A stretch of DNA of 64,000 nucleotides, taken from contig NZ_FPEG01000003.1 in NCBI RefSeq assembly GCF_900117395.1, positions 558,001 to 622,000 on the forward strand. Direction: 5' to 3'. Positions 54,977 through 63,612 of the stretch are shown piece by piece. The notes under the pieces are model-generated. The model was not told where the DNA came from. It worked only from the letters and a program-made list of their open reading frames with translations, and did no database searches. The stretch is from Agrococcus sp. Marseille-P2731 (GTDB taxonomy: Bacteria; Actinomycetota; Actinomycetes; Actinomycetales; Microbacteriaceae). The stretch's first letter is position 1. Each line of letters starts with the position of its first letter. Made by a program: the position numbers and the translations under genes.

Positions 54977-55348
54977 GTGATCCCCGCCGACTGGATGCCG
55001 CACCGCCGCGCGGACGGCGAGGTCGTCGGCTTCGTGCGCACCGTCGATACGGGCTTCCAGCCGATGGACCTGTTCGGGCGGCCGCTGGCCGAGGCCGGCG
55101 ACTGGCTGCAGGCGGAGGAGCTGCTCGACGAGCACTCGATCGCCTGGATCGACCAGCCGTGGCTGCTGGAAGAGGATGGCGCGCAGGTGCGCGTGCGGGT
55201 CGTCGAGGTGACGCCCTCGCGCATCCGCGTGAAGCTCGACGACTTCGGCGATGTCACGGCGAGCGCGCGCTCCTGGGAGGTGCCGGTGCCCGAGACCGGT
55301 CGGCTGCAGCCGGCGCCGCCCGTCACGGAGTGGCCCGCTCGCGGCTGA
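54977..55348 (+). CDS. Small conserved protein of unknown function
   Basis: A 123-residue acidic soluble protein starting IPADWMPHRRADGEVVGFV. It reads as beta-rich (RTVDTGFQPMDLFGRPL, VRVRVVEVTPSRIRVKLDDFGD) with no cysteine, membrane helix or signal peptide. I recognise it only as the type of short hypothetical protein seen in Microbacteriaceae. Third-position GC is strongly biased as in true genes, supporting coding. GTG 54977 is favoured by the TAGGGT seven bases upstream. It ends 26 bases from the convergent AEC transporter gene. Confidence 0.65.
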   Translation: MIPADWMPHRRADGEVVGFVRTVDTGFQPMDLFGRPLAEAGDWLQAEELLDEHSIAWIDQPWLLEEDGAQVRVRVVEVTPSRIRVKLDDFGDVTASARSWEVPVPETGRLQPAPPVTEWPARG

Positions 55349-55374
55349 GCGGCGCAGCGCGCGTCAGCGCGGCG

Positions 55375-56301
55375 CTAGGCCGGCTTCAGCAGCCAGGCGA
55401 TCAGCAGCATCACCGGCAGCGACGTCACGGTCGTCAGCAGCACGATGTCGCGCGTGATCACGGTCGCGCGGTCGTAGCGCAGCGCGTACTGGTACATGTT
55501 CTGCGCGCTCGGCAGCGCCGCCATGACGGTGCAGGCGTAGACGAGCTCGTCGTCCATGCCGAACGCGAGCTTCGCCAGCAGGAACGCGGCGACCGGCATC
55601 GCGAGGTTCTTCAGCACCACTGCGAGCGCCACCTCACGACGCCCGGAGCCCGGCTGCAGCGGCCGGTCGCCGCCGAGCGAGATGCCGAAGGCGAGCAGCA
55701 TGAGCGGCACCGCCGCCCCACCGAGGATCTCCAGCGGCGCGAGCACGGGCTCTGGCAGCTCGATGTCGAGCGCCGCGACGACGGCTCCGAGCATCGCGCC
55801 GATGAGCATCGGGTTGCGCAATGGCTGCGTGATGATGCCGACGAAGGATGCGCGACCGGCAGTGAGGATGTCGAGGGTCGCGAGCAGCACGGGGGCGATG
55901 AGCAGCAGCTGCAGCAGCAGCATGGGCCCGACGAAGCTCGCATCGCCGATCACGTAGATCGCGACGGGCAGGCCGATGTTGTTGACGTTGCTGTAACCGG
56001 ATGCGGTGGCACCGAGCGCGATGCGGCTCGGGTCCTTCGTGAACCAGACCCGGGCGACGACGGCGTAGACGAGCGCGACCGCGACGAAGGCGATGAGCGC
56101 GACGGCGAGCACGCCGGAGAAGAGCAGGCCGACGTCGGCGCCGGCCAGCACGGTGAACAGCAGCGCAGGGCTCGCGGCGAAGAACGAGGTGCGGTTGAGC
56201 ACCAGCCGGCCCTCTTGCGAGACGATGCCGAAGCGGGCGAGCAGCCAGCCGACGAGGATGACGAAGCCGATGATGGCGAAGCCGATCAGCACGCCGCCCA
56301 C
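55375..56301 (-). CDS. AEC (auxin efflux carrier)-family transporter
   Basis: A 308-residue membrane protein with about ten helices. The AEC signature is visible in GYSNVNNIGLPVAIYVIGD (first half) and PSAQNMYQYALRYDR (second half), the N-x-G-P-like crossover regions of the two inverted repeats. Family members export or import organic acids such as malate or auxin-like compounds; the substrate here is unknown. GTG 56301 is preceded by GGGAGGTC. A TetR-type palindrome lies about 22 bases upstream, so the gene is probably repressor-controlled. It is transcribed away from pyrE's 3' hairpin. Confidence 0.88.
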   Translation of the reverse strand: MGGVLIGFAIIGFVILVGWLLARFGIVSQEGRLVLNRTSFFAASPALLFTVLAGADVGLLFSGVLAVALIAFVAVALVYAVVARVWFTKDPSRIALGATASGYSNVNNIGLPVAIYVIGDASFVGPMLLLQLLLIAPVLLATLDILTAGRASFVGIITQPLRNPMLIGAMLGAVVAALDIELPEPVLAPLEILGGAAVPLMLLAFGISLGGDRPLQPGSGRREVALAVVLKNLAMPVAAFLLAKLAFGMDDELVYACTVMAALPSAQNMYQYALRYDRATVITRDIVLLTTVTSLPVMLLIAWLLKPA

Positions 56302-56322
56302 GTGACCTCCCGCATCCGCTTG

Positions 56323-56337
56323 TCAGACAGCCAGTCT
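56323..56337 (-). promoter_or_regulatory. Palindromic operator before the AEC transporter
   Basis: CAGACAGCCAGTCTG is a perfect five-base-arm palindrome (CAGAC/GTCTG), 22 bases upstream of the GTG start on the minus strand. The AGAC-N5-GTCT core is a common TetR-family operator form. The cognate regulator is not adjacent. Confidence 0.55.
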
Positions 56338-56376
56338 GCCACCTGCGGGGCGGCCGCCCCGCCCACCCAGGCGACG

Positions 56377-56439
56377 CTCAACCGGTCAGCTGGTCGGCCG
56401 AAGCCCTGACAGCGCTGGCCGGCCAGTCAGCCGGTTGAG
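56377..56439 (-). terminator. Long stem-loop after pyrE
   Basis: Arms 56377-56399 and 56417-56439 (23 bases each, beginning CTCAACCGG and ending CCGGTTGAG) pair with about five mismatches around a 17-base loop, seven bases beyond the pyrE stop. It is a likely transcription terminator for pyrE. Confidence 0.65.
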
Positions 56440-56445
56440 ATCTGC

Positions 56446-56997
56446 CTACTGGGGCGTGAGGCCCAGGTCGTCGAGCCTGATCGCCGCGCGGTACTCGACG
56501 CCCGCAGCCTCGATCGCCGCCTGCGCGCCCGTCGCGCGGTCGACGATCACCGCGACCGCCACCACCTCGGCGCCGACCTTGCGCAGCGCCTCGATCGCCG
56601 CGATCGGGCTGCCGCCGGTCGTCGACGTGTCCTCGAGCACGACCACGCGCTTGCCCGCGAGCTCCGGCCCCTCGACCTGACGCCCGCGGCCGTGGTCCTT
56701 CGGCTGCTTGCGCACGACGAACGCGTCGACGGCGAGGTCGCGCGCGAGCCCGCGGTGCAGCACCGCGTTCGCGAGCGGGTCGGCGCCCATCGTCAGACCG
56801 CCGACCGCCGCGACATCCGGGATGTCGGCGATCAGGTCGAGCAGCACGTCGCCGATGAGCGGCGCCGCCCGGTGGTCGAGCGAGAGCTTGCGCAGATCGA
56901 TGTAGTAGCTGGCGCGCTTGCCGCTGGTGAGCACGAAGTCGCCGTGGAAGACGGCTTCGTCACGGATGAGCTGGATGAGCTGGTCGCGCGCGGTCAC
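56446..56997 (-). CDS. pyrE: Orotate phosphoribosyltransferase
   Basis: A 183-residue type I phosphoribosyltransferase joining orotate and PRPP to OMP in pyrimidine synthesis. FVLTSGKRASYYIDLRKLSLD (orotate-binding), VGGLTMGADPLA (PPi loop), FVVRKQPKDHGRGRQVEG (flexible catalytic loop) and VVVLEDTSTTGGSPIAAIEAL (PRPP motif) are all present. The length is normal. GTG 56997 lies six bases after TAGCCT on the minus strand, so the mRNA is probably leaderless, ruling out classical leader-based pyrimidine attenuation. It is isolated from other pyr genes. Confidence 0.96.
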   Translation of the reverse strand: MTARDQLIQLIRDEAVFHGDFVLTSGKRASYYIDLRKLSLDHRAAPLIGDVLLDLIADIPDVAAVGGLTMGADPLANAVLHRGLARDLAVDAFVVRKQPKDHGRGRQVEGPELAGKRVVVLEDTSTTGGSPIAAIEALRKVGAEVVAVAVIVDRATGAQAAIEAAGVEYRAAIRLDDLGLTPQ

Positions 56998-57021
56998 GCC
57001 CCCAGGCTACTTCGGTCGGGC

Positions 57022-57666
57022 TCAGCCCGCGTCCGTCGGCGCGCTGGGGGCGCTCGCGACGCTCGGGGTCGCCGGATGGTCGGGCATCGGCACGTAGGCG
57101 ACGCGCGGCACGCGGCCCGACCAGGCGGCGAAGCGCTCGGAGCGCGTCGCATCCGCCGGCGGCTCGACCGCCGCCTGGAAGATGCCCGGCCCGCGGATCG
57201 AGCCCTCATCGGCACGCTCGCGGTACTGCTCCATCCACTCGAGCCACCCGGCGGGGAACTCGAGGTTCGCGGCGAGCCCGACGCGCACCGCGCCCCACCG
57301 GATGTCCCACGCGTGCATCACCATGTCGAGCCCCGCGAGCGAGAGCGACGAGAAGTCGGCTTCGGTCGCGTCGTGCGCGGCGCGGCGCAGCTTGGTCGCG
57401 AGCTGCTCCCACGCCTCGACCGCCTCCCAGTCGCTCGAGCCCGTCGTCACCGACTGATGGTCGGCGGTCAGGCCGTTCTCACCGAGCGCCCGACCCAGCA
57501 GCACCGCCCCGCCGTACTCGGCCTGCACGCCCGTGACGTGGCGCACGACATCAGCGATCGACCACTCGCTGCACGCGGATGGGAGCCCGAGCCGGTCGGC
57601 CGCGGCTCGCGTCTCCGCCGAGAACAGGTCGAGAGCCTGGAGGTAGCGTTCGCGCGCGTTGCTCAT
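57022..57666 (-). CDS. DinB-like / mycothiol-type maleylpyruvate isomerase family protein (TIGR03086-like)
   Basis: A 214-residue four-helix-bundle protein. RERYLQALDLFSAETRAAADRLGLPSACSEWSIADVVRHVTGVQAEY is the family's N-terminal pattern, with the W-xx-xD-V-xH metal-site His. LSLAGLDMVMHAWDIRWG carries the later His/Asp of the metal site. The Pro/Ala-rich C-terminal tail looks disordered. Family members use mycothiol or bacillithiol or are of unknown activity, consistent with an actinobacterial host. ATG 57666 is the family-consistent start; the 63-base gap to xth holds divergent promoters. Confidence 0.8.
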   Translation of the reverse strand: MSNARERYLQALDLFSAETRAAADRLGLPSACSEWSIADVVRHVTGVQAEYGGAVLLGRALGENGLTADHQSVTTGSSDWEAVEAWEQLATKLRRAAHDATEADFSSLSLAGLDMVMHAWDIRWGAVRVGLAANLEFPAGWLEWMEQYRERADEGSIRGPGIFQAAVEPPADATRSERFAAWSGRVPRVAYVPMPDHPATPSVASAPSAPTDAG

Positions 57667-57729
57667 GGAGCAATAGTGCATCACCTGCGCTTCACCCGCG
57701 CATCACCGCCCGGCCAATAGGCTCGATCC

Positions 57730-58542
57730 ATGCGCATCGCCACCTGGAACGTCAACTCCGTGCGAGCGCGCGCGGGCCGCGTCGTCGACTGGCTCGAGCG
57801 CAGCGACGTCGATGTGCTGGCGATGCAGGAGATCAAGTGCAAGACCGAGCAGTTCCCCTACGCCGCCTTCGAGGCCGCCGGCTATGAGGTGCAGGCCCAC
57901 GGCCACAGCCAGTGGAACGGCGTCGCCATCGCCTCGCGCCTGCCGATGACCGAGGTCGAGCGCGACTTCCCCGGCCAGCCCGGCTACGCGAACACGGGCG
58001 ACCCGGTCGTCGAGGCGCGCGCCATGGCGGCGACGGTCGAGGGCGTGCGGCTCTGGAGCCTCTACGTGCCCAACGGCCGCGAGCTCACGCACGCGCACTA
58101 CGGCTACAAGCTCGAGTGGCTGCGCGTGCTGACGGGCCTGCTCGACGAGTGGCGGGGCCAGCCCCTCGCGCTCATGGGCGACTTCAACATCGCGCCGCTC
58201 GACACCGATGTCTGGGATGTGCGCGCCTTCGAGGGTTCGACGCACGTCTCCAAGCCCGAGCGGGATGCGTTCAGCGCACTGCTCGAGGCTGGGCTCGTCG
58301 ACGTGGTGCGCGACCGGGCGCCGGGCTACACCTACTGGGACTACAAGGCCGGTCGCTGGAACAAGGGCGAGGGCATGCGGATCGACTTCGTGCTCGGCTC
58401 CCCCGAGCTCGCAGAGCTCGTCGCTCGCGCCTCCATCGACCGCGACGAGCGCTCGGGCGACGCCCCGAGCGACCACGTGCCCGTGGTGGTCGACCTCGAC
58501 CTCGAGACCGAGCTCGACGACGACCGGCCGATGATCTTCTGA
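57730..58542 (+). CDS. xth: Exodeoxyribonuclease III / AP endonuclease
   Basis: A 270-residue EEP-fold nuclease cleaving at abasic sites and removing 3' blocks. IATWNVNSVRAR, VLAMQEIKCKTEQF (metal-binding Glu), NGVAIASR, YVPNGRE, LMGDFNIAPLDTDV and the C-terminal SDHVPVVVDLDL with catalytic His are all in place. TAGGCT (57718-57723) ends six bases before ATG 57730, so the mRNA is leaderless. A small membrane-protein gene begins inside its stop codon. Confidence 0.95.
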   Translation: MRIATWNVNSVRARAGRVVDWLERSDVDVLAMQEIKCKTEQFPYAAFEAAGYEVQAHGHSQWNGVAIASRLPMTEVERDFPGQPGYANTGDPVVEARAMAATVEGVRLWSLYVPNGRELTHAHYGYKLEWLRVLTGLLDEWRGQPLALMGDFNIAPLDTDVWDVRAFEGSTHVSKPERDAFSALLEAGLVDVVRDRAPGYTYWDYKAGRWNKGEGMRIDFVLGSPELAELVARASIDRDERSGDAPSDHVPVVVDLDLETELDDDRPMIF

Positions 58543-58913
58543 TGGCGGATGCATCGGGGGCGCCGGGAGGCGCGGCCCACGAGGAGTGGGAGGAGCTCGA
58601 GCCGCACCGCGAGTGGAGCGGCGCCGATCGGTGGCGGCTCGCCGCGTGGGGCTTCGTGTTCGCGAACATCCTGGCGCTGCTGATGCTGGCGCCCGTCGGC
58701 GACGCCGCGGTCGTCGAGGCAGCGGATGCGGCGGGCACCGACGCGGAGCCGGCCAGGCTGACGTACTGGGTCGCGGTCATGGCGTGCACGCTCGTCGGCA
58801 ACGCCGTGGGCGCTGCGGCTGCTGCGACGAAGCGCCGCTGGGCGATCGTCGCGCCGCTGCTCGCGGCGGTCGGCTGCTGGGCGGGCTTCGGCGTCGCCCT
58901 CGCGATGGTCTAA
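58542..58913 (+). CDS. Small two- or three-helix membrane protein, unknown function
   Basis: A 123-residue protein whose ATG (58542) shares a base with the xth stop codon, so it is translationally coupled to xth. A charged ~30-residue N-terminus precedes helices at about residues 33-53, 74-96 and 101-122. The loop between the first two is acidic and Ala-rich. I do not recognise it. Its stop region overlaps that of the convergent gene by four bases. Confidence 0.65.
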   Translation: MADASGAPGGAAHEEWEELEPHREWSGADRWRLAAWGFVFANILALLMLAPVGDAAVVEAADAAGTDAEPARLTYWVAVMACTLVGNAVGAAAAATKRRWAIVAPLLAAVGCWAGFGVALAMV

Positions 58914-59398
58914 ACGGCGGCCGCGACGCTCGCCCGCGCGTGGCGGAGGCGCCGCTCGCTCGCGGCGACCGCGACCACCCCGGCGCAGCCGGCGAGCAGC
59001 CACGCGGCGATCGCGATGCCCGTCGCCTGCACGGGCACCTCCAGCACGATGAGCGGCACCGCGGCCGCGAACGCGACGATCGCGACGATGATCGCGGACA
59101 TCGCGAAGTAGGTGCCCTCCGCTCGCCGCCGGGATGCCGCGCGGACGAGCACGAAGCCGCCCCAGACGACGGCGGGGGCGATGGCCGTCTGCGTCCACAG
59201 CAGCCAGTACTGGCTGACGAGGGTGGTGCTCGGCCACCCCCAGACGCCCGTCTCCCCGATCACCGGATCGATCGCCCACACGAGCACCGCCAGCAGCGCG
59301 GCGTGAAGGGCGACGGCCGCGAGCACGCGACCCGCGGAGACGACGACGGGGCGGCTCGCTGCGGCGAGGGTGCGCTGCGGAGCGGTCGATGCGGTCAC
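58910..59398 (-). CDS. Four-helix membrane protein, unknown function
   Basis: A 162-residue protein with four predicted helices (about residues 21-43, 62-80, 93-115 and 119-140) and a basic C-terminal end (ASERRLRHARAS). The aromatic loop SQYWLLWTQTAIAPAVVWG lies at the start of helix 2. No family is recognised. GTG 59398 is the first start giving a short polar leader before helix 1. It converges on the xth-linked membrane protein. Confidence 0.6.
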   Translation of the reverse strand: MTASTAPQRTLAAASRPVVVSAGRVLAAVALHAALLAVLVWAIDPVIGETGVWGWPSTTLVSQYWLLWTQTAIAPAVVWGGFVLVRAASRRRAEGTYFAMSAIIVAIVAFAAAVPLIVLEVPVQATGIAIAAWLLAGCAGVVAVAASERRLRHARASVAAAV

Positions 59399-59401
59399 AG
59401 G

Positions 59402-59684
59402 GCAGACGCTACGGCTCGGCGCCGCCCAGCACCAGAGCGTTCTTGGGCGCCTCCGAATCTGCCCTCGCGCAAGGGAGTTGCGGTTGACGAGCGCATCGCG
59501 CGCTGCGCCAGGAACGGGCGCGAGACGCGGGCCGAGGCGCAACAAACGTGCGCAAGGGCTTCCGTACGCTGGAAACACGCGCATCAAGAGCGTCCGACCC
59601 CTGGGTCCCGAGGACCGTGCGCGTCGCATCCCGCCCCACCACCGCATCCGGCCCCCGCGCCGACAGACCCGCCAGGAGGCCCCC
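59402..59684. other. Intergenic region before the DUF6421 gene
   Basis: These 283 bases hold no convincing gene. CTTCCGTACGCTGGAAA (59559-59575) is an inverted repeat (TTCC/GGAA) containing TACGCT, which could be a -10 element, about 115 bases before the DUF6421 start. The AGGAGG site for that gene is at 59673-59678. Confidence 0.4.
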
Positions 59685-61058
59685 ATGACGATGACCCAGG
59701 CCACCGCCGCCGACCTCCGCCAGCACCCCGCCTGGCTCCGCATCAAGGCGGCCGCGACCGCGCTGCAGCCGCTGCAGTCGAAGAGCGGCGCCATCGACGA
59801 CGCCGCGCACCACGACGCAGCCGCCACCCACGTGAGCGCGCTCGCGCAGGGCATCCGCGAGCTCGCCCCCGAGTTCCCCCACGACGCCGCCTACCTCGCG
59901 CAGGCAGCGATCGACTTCGAGCGCTGGGCGGAGGCCGACTTCGGCGAGCCCGACTTCTTCGACGCGCTCATGCAGTTCCAGCCGCAGGAGCACCGCGTCG
60001 ACGGCCTGCAGCACCTCGTCGTCTTCCCCATGTACACGCAGAACGGCTCGTCGAACCGCCTCGTCGAGGCCGTGCTCGTCGAGGTCATCTGGCCCGAGTT
60101 CATCGCCGACCTCGAGGCCGGCGACTACTCCAACAAGCTCTTCGTGCCGCTGCGCTTCATCGACTTCACCGCCGGCTACGACACCAACTCGGCCGTGCTG
60201 TTCCCCGAGACGGTCGCGATGCGCGAGATCCCGTCGTTCACGTGGGGCGCGATCTTCCAGGACCGCGAGGCCGCGCGCTTCCGACGCGTCGTCGAGGCCG
60301 CCTGCGAGGTCACGAAGCTCGAGCTGCCGGCCGATGCCGCGGAGATGCTGCACGACCAGCGCCTCGCCGAGGAGACCTTCGTCATGTGGGATCTCATCCA
60401 CGACCGCACCCACATGCGCGGCGATCTGCCCTTCGACCCGTTCATGATCAAGCAGCGCATGCCCTTCTTCCTCTACTCGCTCGAGGAGCTGCGCTGCGAC
60501 CTGACGGCGTTCCGCGAGTCGGTCGCGATCGAGCGGCGCATCGCGGCGGACGACAAGGCGACGGATGCGGATCTCGCGCTCGCGAAGCACGCCAAGCACG
60601 TGCAGTACGCCGTCATCTTCGACCGCATCTTCCGCTTCTCGATCACCGGCTCGCGCACTCGCAACTACGACGGCCTCGGCGGCCAGCTGCTGTTCGCGTG
60701 GCTGCACCAGCACCGCGTGCTGCACTGGACGGACACGCAGCTCGCCTTCGACTGGGACGAGGTGCCGGATGTCGTCAACAAGCTCGGCGCCGCGATCGAG
60801 GAGCTCTACTGGCGCTCGATCGACCGCCCGAAGGTCGCGCACTGGCTGGCCGCCTACGACCTCGTGTCGTCGGTCGTCGAGCCGCACCCGGCGTCGAAGT
60901 GGAAGGCGCGCGAGCTGCCGCTCGACGGCACGCCGCGCCAGCTCACCGACCTGGTGATGGACGACGAGTTCCCGCTCTCGATGTTCTTCGAGGCCTTCGA
61001 GAAGAAGATGCGCGACGTCATCGCCTCGACGGCGGGCATCACGGCCGAGTCGGCCTGA
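59685..61058 (+). CDS. DUF6421-family protein
   Basis: A 457-residue soluble protein that I recognise as the DUF6421 family of actinobacteria. Characteristic stretches are DGLQHLVVFPMYTQNGSSNR, EVIWPEFIADLEAGDYSNKLFVPLRF, LFPETVAMREIPSFTWGAIFQDRE and HDRTHMRGDLPFDPFMIKQRMPFFLYSLEELRCDL. The many conserved His, Glu and Asp residues (for example WDLIHDRTHMRGD) suggest a metal-dependent enzyme, but no activity is established. ATG 59685 has AGGAGG seven bases upstream. A strong hairpin (61078-61107) ends the transcript, so it is monocistronic. Confidence 0.78.
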   Translation: MTMTQATAADLRQHPAWLRIKAAATALQPLQSKSGAIDDAAHHDAAATHVSALAQGIRELAPEFPHDAAYLAQAAIDFERWAEADFGEPDFFDALMQFQPQEHRVDGLQHLVVFPMYTQNGSSNRLVEAVLVEVIWPEFIADLEAGDYSNKLFVPLRFIDFTAGYDTNSAVLFPETVAMREIPSFTWGAIFQDREAARFRRVVEAACEVTKLELPADAAEMLHDQRLAEETFVMWDLIHDRTHMRGDLPFDPFMIKQRMPFFLYSLEELRCDLTAFRESVAIERRIAADDKATDADLALAKHAKHVQYAVIFDRIFRFSITGSRTRNYDGLGGQLLFAWLHQHRVLHWTDTQLAFDWDEVPDVVNKLGAAIEELYWRSIDRPKVAHWLAAYDLVSSVVEPHPASKWKARELPLDGTPRQLTDLVMDDEFPLSMFFEAFEKKMRDVIASTAGITAESA

Positions 61059-61077
61059 CCTCAGGCCGCTGGGCCAC

Positions 61078-61107
61078 GGGCCGGGTGCGCACCAGCGCGC
61101 CCGGCCC
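61078..61107 (+). terminator. Strong GC-rich terminator hairpin
   Basis: GGGCCGGG-T-GCGC pairs with GCGC-G-CCCGGCCC around ACCA, 19 bases after the DUF6421 stop and followed by TTCG. It is nearly perfect over 12 pairs. Confidence 0.75.
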
Positions 61108-61196
61108 TTCGCGTCCGCCGCGAGGCATCCGCGGCTGCGTCGTCGCCACGCGTCGTGTCCGCCCAAAGGATGACGCGACGATCCCGCGTGCAGGGT

Positions 61197-61202
61197 TACA
61201 GT
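61197..61202 (+). promoter_or_regulatory. -10 element TACAGT of the GT1 gene
   Basis: TACAGT fits TANNNT and lies 50 bases before ATG 61253, giving a short leader that contains the AGGAG site at about 61239-61243. Confidence 0.4.
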
Positions 61203-61252
61203 GACCGCAGGGGCACTCATGCAGCGTTGCGGCCCCCGTCAGGAGTCACGCC

Positions 61253-62488
61253 ATGGCGACGATCGCGGCCTACACGAGCCCGGCCCTCGGCCACGTGCTG
61301 CCCTTCGCGGGCGTGCTCCGAGAGCTGCGGCGGCGCGGGCACAGCATCCGGCTGCGCACGCTGACGAGCGAGGCCGGGCGAATGCGCGACCTCGGCTTCG
61401 ACGCGGACGGCGTGGACGAGCGGGTGGAGGCGATCGCGCTCGACGACGGGGACGGCCGCCGCGTGCGCGACAGCATGCGGGGCATGAGCGAGGCGCACTG
61501 CCTGCGCGCCACGCACGAGGCGACCGACCTGCAGACGATGATCGACGACGCGCGACCCGATCTGGTGCTCACCGACATCAGCGCCTGGGGTGCGGCCGCG
61601 GTCGCGGAGCGCAGCGGCCTGCCGTGGGTGTCGCTCGCGACGCACCCGCCCGCGGTGCGCTCGAAGGGATGCCCGCCCTATGGCTCCGGGCTGCGCCCGG
61701 CGCGCGGCCTCGGCGGCCAGCTGCGCGATGCGGCGCTCACGACTGCCGTCTACGGGCCGGCGATGCGCGCGCTGACGCTCCACCTCAACGCGATGCGGCG
61801 GGAGGTCGCCGGGCTGCCGCCGGTCCGCTCCTACGACGCGATGGTGCGCCGCGCGCCGCTCACCCTCGTGACGACCGCCGAGCCGCTCGAGTATGCCCAC
61901 GCCGATTGGGCGCCGCACCTGCGGCTCGTCGGGCCGACCGCGTGGGAGCCCGCGGCGCCCGCGCCGGCGTGGTTGGCGCGCCTCGCGCATCCGATCGTGC
62001 TCGTGGCGACCGCCACCGCCTATCGCGGCGACACGGAGCTCGTGCGCACGGCGCTCGCGGCGCTCGCGGGTGAGCCGGTCACGGTCGTCGTGACGATGGG
62101 CGAGGGGGCGGCGCCCGGCCTGCCCGTGCCGCGGAACGCCCGCATCGAGCGGTTCCTGCCGCACGGGCTGCTGCTCGAGCGGGCGAAGGTGGCGATCACC
62201 CACGGCGGGCTCGGGGTCACGCAGAAGGCGCTCGCGCATCGCGTGCCGGTCGTCGCGGTGCCTGCGGGCCGCGACCAGGTCGAGGTCGCGGCACGCGTGC
62301 AGCACGCGGGCGCTGGCGTGCGGCTCGATCCCGAGCGGCTGACGCCCGCGCGGCTGCGGGATGCGGTGCGGCGGGCACGGGGGATGCGCGAGGGGGTCGA
62401 CGCGGTCGCGGCGGGGCTCGCCGCGGCCGGTGGCGCGCCGCGAGCCGCCGACCTCATCGAGGAGCAGCTCGCGGCGCAGCAGCGCTGA
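61253..62488 (+). CDS. GT1-family (UGT/MGT-like) glycosyltransferase
   Basis: A 411-residue GT-B enzyme. The N-terminal ATIAAYTSPALGHVLPFAGVLRELRRRGH is the acceptor-domain start of macrolide/flavonoid-type transferases. PHGLLLERAKVAITHGGLGVTQKALAHRVPVVAVP is the C-terminal nucleotide-sugar signature with the HGG loop and the PAGRDQVEVAARV end. Such enzymes glycosylate small hydrophobic molecules, antibiotics or lipids; the substrate is not predictable. AGGAG precedes ATG 61253. It converges on the catalase gene with a 22-base gap. Confidence 0.88.
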   Translation: MATIAAYTSPALGHVLPFAGVLRELRRRGHSIRLRTLTSEAGRMRDLGFDADGVDERVEAIALDDGDGRRVRDSMRGMSEAHCLRATHEATDLQTMIDDARPDLVLTDISAWGAAAVAERSGLPWVSLATHPPAVRSKGCPPYGSGLRPARGLGGQLRDAALTTAVYGPAMRALTLHLNAMRREVAGLPPVRSYDAMVRRAPLTLVTTAEPLEYAHADWAPHLRLVGPTAWEPAAPAPAWLARLAHPIVLVATATAYRGDTELVRTALAALAGEPVTVVVTMGEGAAPGLPVPRNARIERFLPHGLLLERAKVAITHGGLGVTQKALAHRVPVVAVPAGRDQVEVAARVQHAGAGVRLDPERLTPARLRDAVRRARGMREGVDAVAAGLAAAGGAPRAADLIEEQLAAQQR

Positions 62489-62510
62489 CGCGGGTCGCGC
62501 TGACCGCCGG

Positions 62511-63392
62511 TCACTCCATGTGCAGCTTGTCCTGCACCTCGCCGGCGACCTTCTCCATCAGGTTGGGCTTGGGCGTCGTGCCGTACCAGCGGGCGTCCGG
62601 CTGCGTCGGCGGCGGCATGGGCACGCCGCGCTCGGGCTCAGCACGATAGGAGAACTCGCCGTTGCCGTCGGGGGTGGGACCGCTCGCCCAGCTGCCCTCG
62701 CCGGCCGCTGGGCCGTCGCTGAAGTTGATGTACTCGTAGGACACCTCGGTGTGCTCCTTCTTCTGCGGGAAGTTGCTCGGCACCGGCAGGCTCTCGATGC
62801 CCTCCGCCTGCAGCTCGGCGGCGGCGGCGATCCACTGGTTCTGGTGCATCGTGTCGCGTGCCAGGAGGAACTTCAAGAGGTCGCGCACTCCGTGGTCGTC
62901 CGTCATGTGATAGAGCCTGGCGACCTGCACGCGGCCCTGCATCTCGGCGTTCGCGTTGGCCGTGAAGTCGGCCAGCAGGTTGCCGCTGGCGGTGATGTAG
63001 CTGCCCGACCAGGGGTTGCCCATCGAGTCGACCGGGCGCGCGCCCGCGCCCGCGACGATGCCCTGCTGGATGTCGGTGCCACCCACGACCGCGGCGACGG
63101 TCGGGTCTGCCTGGACCGCTTCGTCGGTGATGCCGAGCGGGGCCTTCTCGAGCAGCTGCGCGATCATCGTCGCGAGCATCTCGACGTGCCCCATCTCCTC
63201 GGCGCCGATGCCGAAGACCAGGTCGCGGTACTTGCCGGGCATGTGCATGTTCCAGGCCTGGAACTGGTACTGCATCGCCACGCTGATCTCGCCGTACTGG
63301 CCTCCGAGCACCTCTTGCAGCTTGCGCGCGTACACGGCGTCCGGCTTGTCGGGGGTGGCCTTGTGCTGCAGCTCTTGCCTGTGGAAGTACAT
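62511..63392 (-). CDS. Manganese (non-haem) catalase
   Basis: A 293-residue dimanganese catalase of ferritin-like fold that disproportionates H2O2. QEVLGGQYGEISVAMQYQFQAW carries the first metal Glu, GAEEMGHVEMLATMI the Glu-x-x-His pair, and EMQGRVQVARLYHMTDDHGVRDLLKFLLARDTMHQNQW the second-half ligands. The C-terminal ~50 residues (GPTPDGNGEFSYR...GTTPKPNLMEKVAGEV) match the family. ATG 63392 follows GGAGGAGC. It is oriented away from the NAD(P)-binding gene. Confidence 0.94.
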   Translation of the reverse strand: MYFHRQELQHKATPDKPDAVYARKLQEVLGGQYGEISVAMQYQFQAWNMHMPGKYRDLVFGIGAEEMGHVEMLATMIAQLLEKAPLGITDEAVQADPTVAAVVGGTDIQQGIVAGAGARPVDSMGNPWSGSYITASGNLLADFTANANAEMQGRVQVARLYHMTDDHGVRDLLKFLLARDTMHQNQWIAAAAELQAEGIESLPVPSNFPQKKEHTEVSYEYINFSDGPAAGEGSWASGPTPDGNGEFSYRAEPERGVPMPPPTQPDARWYGTTPKPNLMEKVAGEVQDKLHME

Positions 63393-63467
63393 GGTGAAGC
63401 TCCTCCGGTCTCGCTCTGCCCGGGCCCCTGCGGCCGCGGTGCCGATCGGCACGCTACGCCCGCGAGT

Positions 63468-63488
63468 GGGGTACAACAACGGGGTACA
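63468..63488 (+). promoter_or_regulatory. Paired GGGGTACA motifs
   Basis: GGGGTACA occurs at 63468-63475 and 63481-63488, a 13-base period, between the catalase and NAD(P)-binding genes. The GGGTAC core resembles a stress-sigma -10 element reading toward the plus-strand gene; no GTTT -35 is present at the right distance. Confidence 0.35.
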
Positions 63489-63612
63489 TTGCCGCATCTC
63501 GTGCGAATCTCCTGAGAACGTCCCTCCTACGGCTCCATCGGAATGCGCTGCCAGCGACGCGGGTTGGCTCGAGCAGAACGATCGGCAGCAGTGCGACGAC
63601 CAAGGAGACGAC

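Noticed and set aside
54473-54980. Short open frames in the gap between the ATP-grasp gene and the gene at 54977
   Set aside because: None shows the third-position GC bias of neighbouring genes, a ribosome site, or recognisable protein features. I treat the gap as regulatory.
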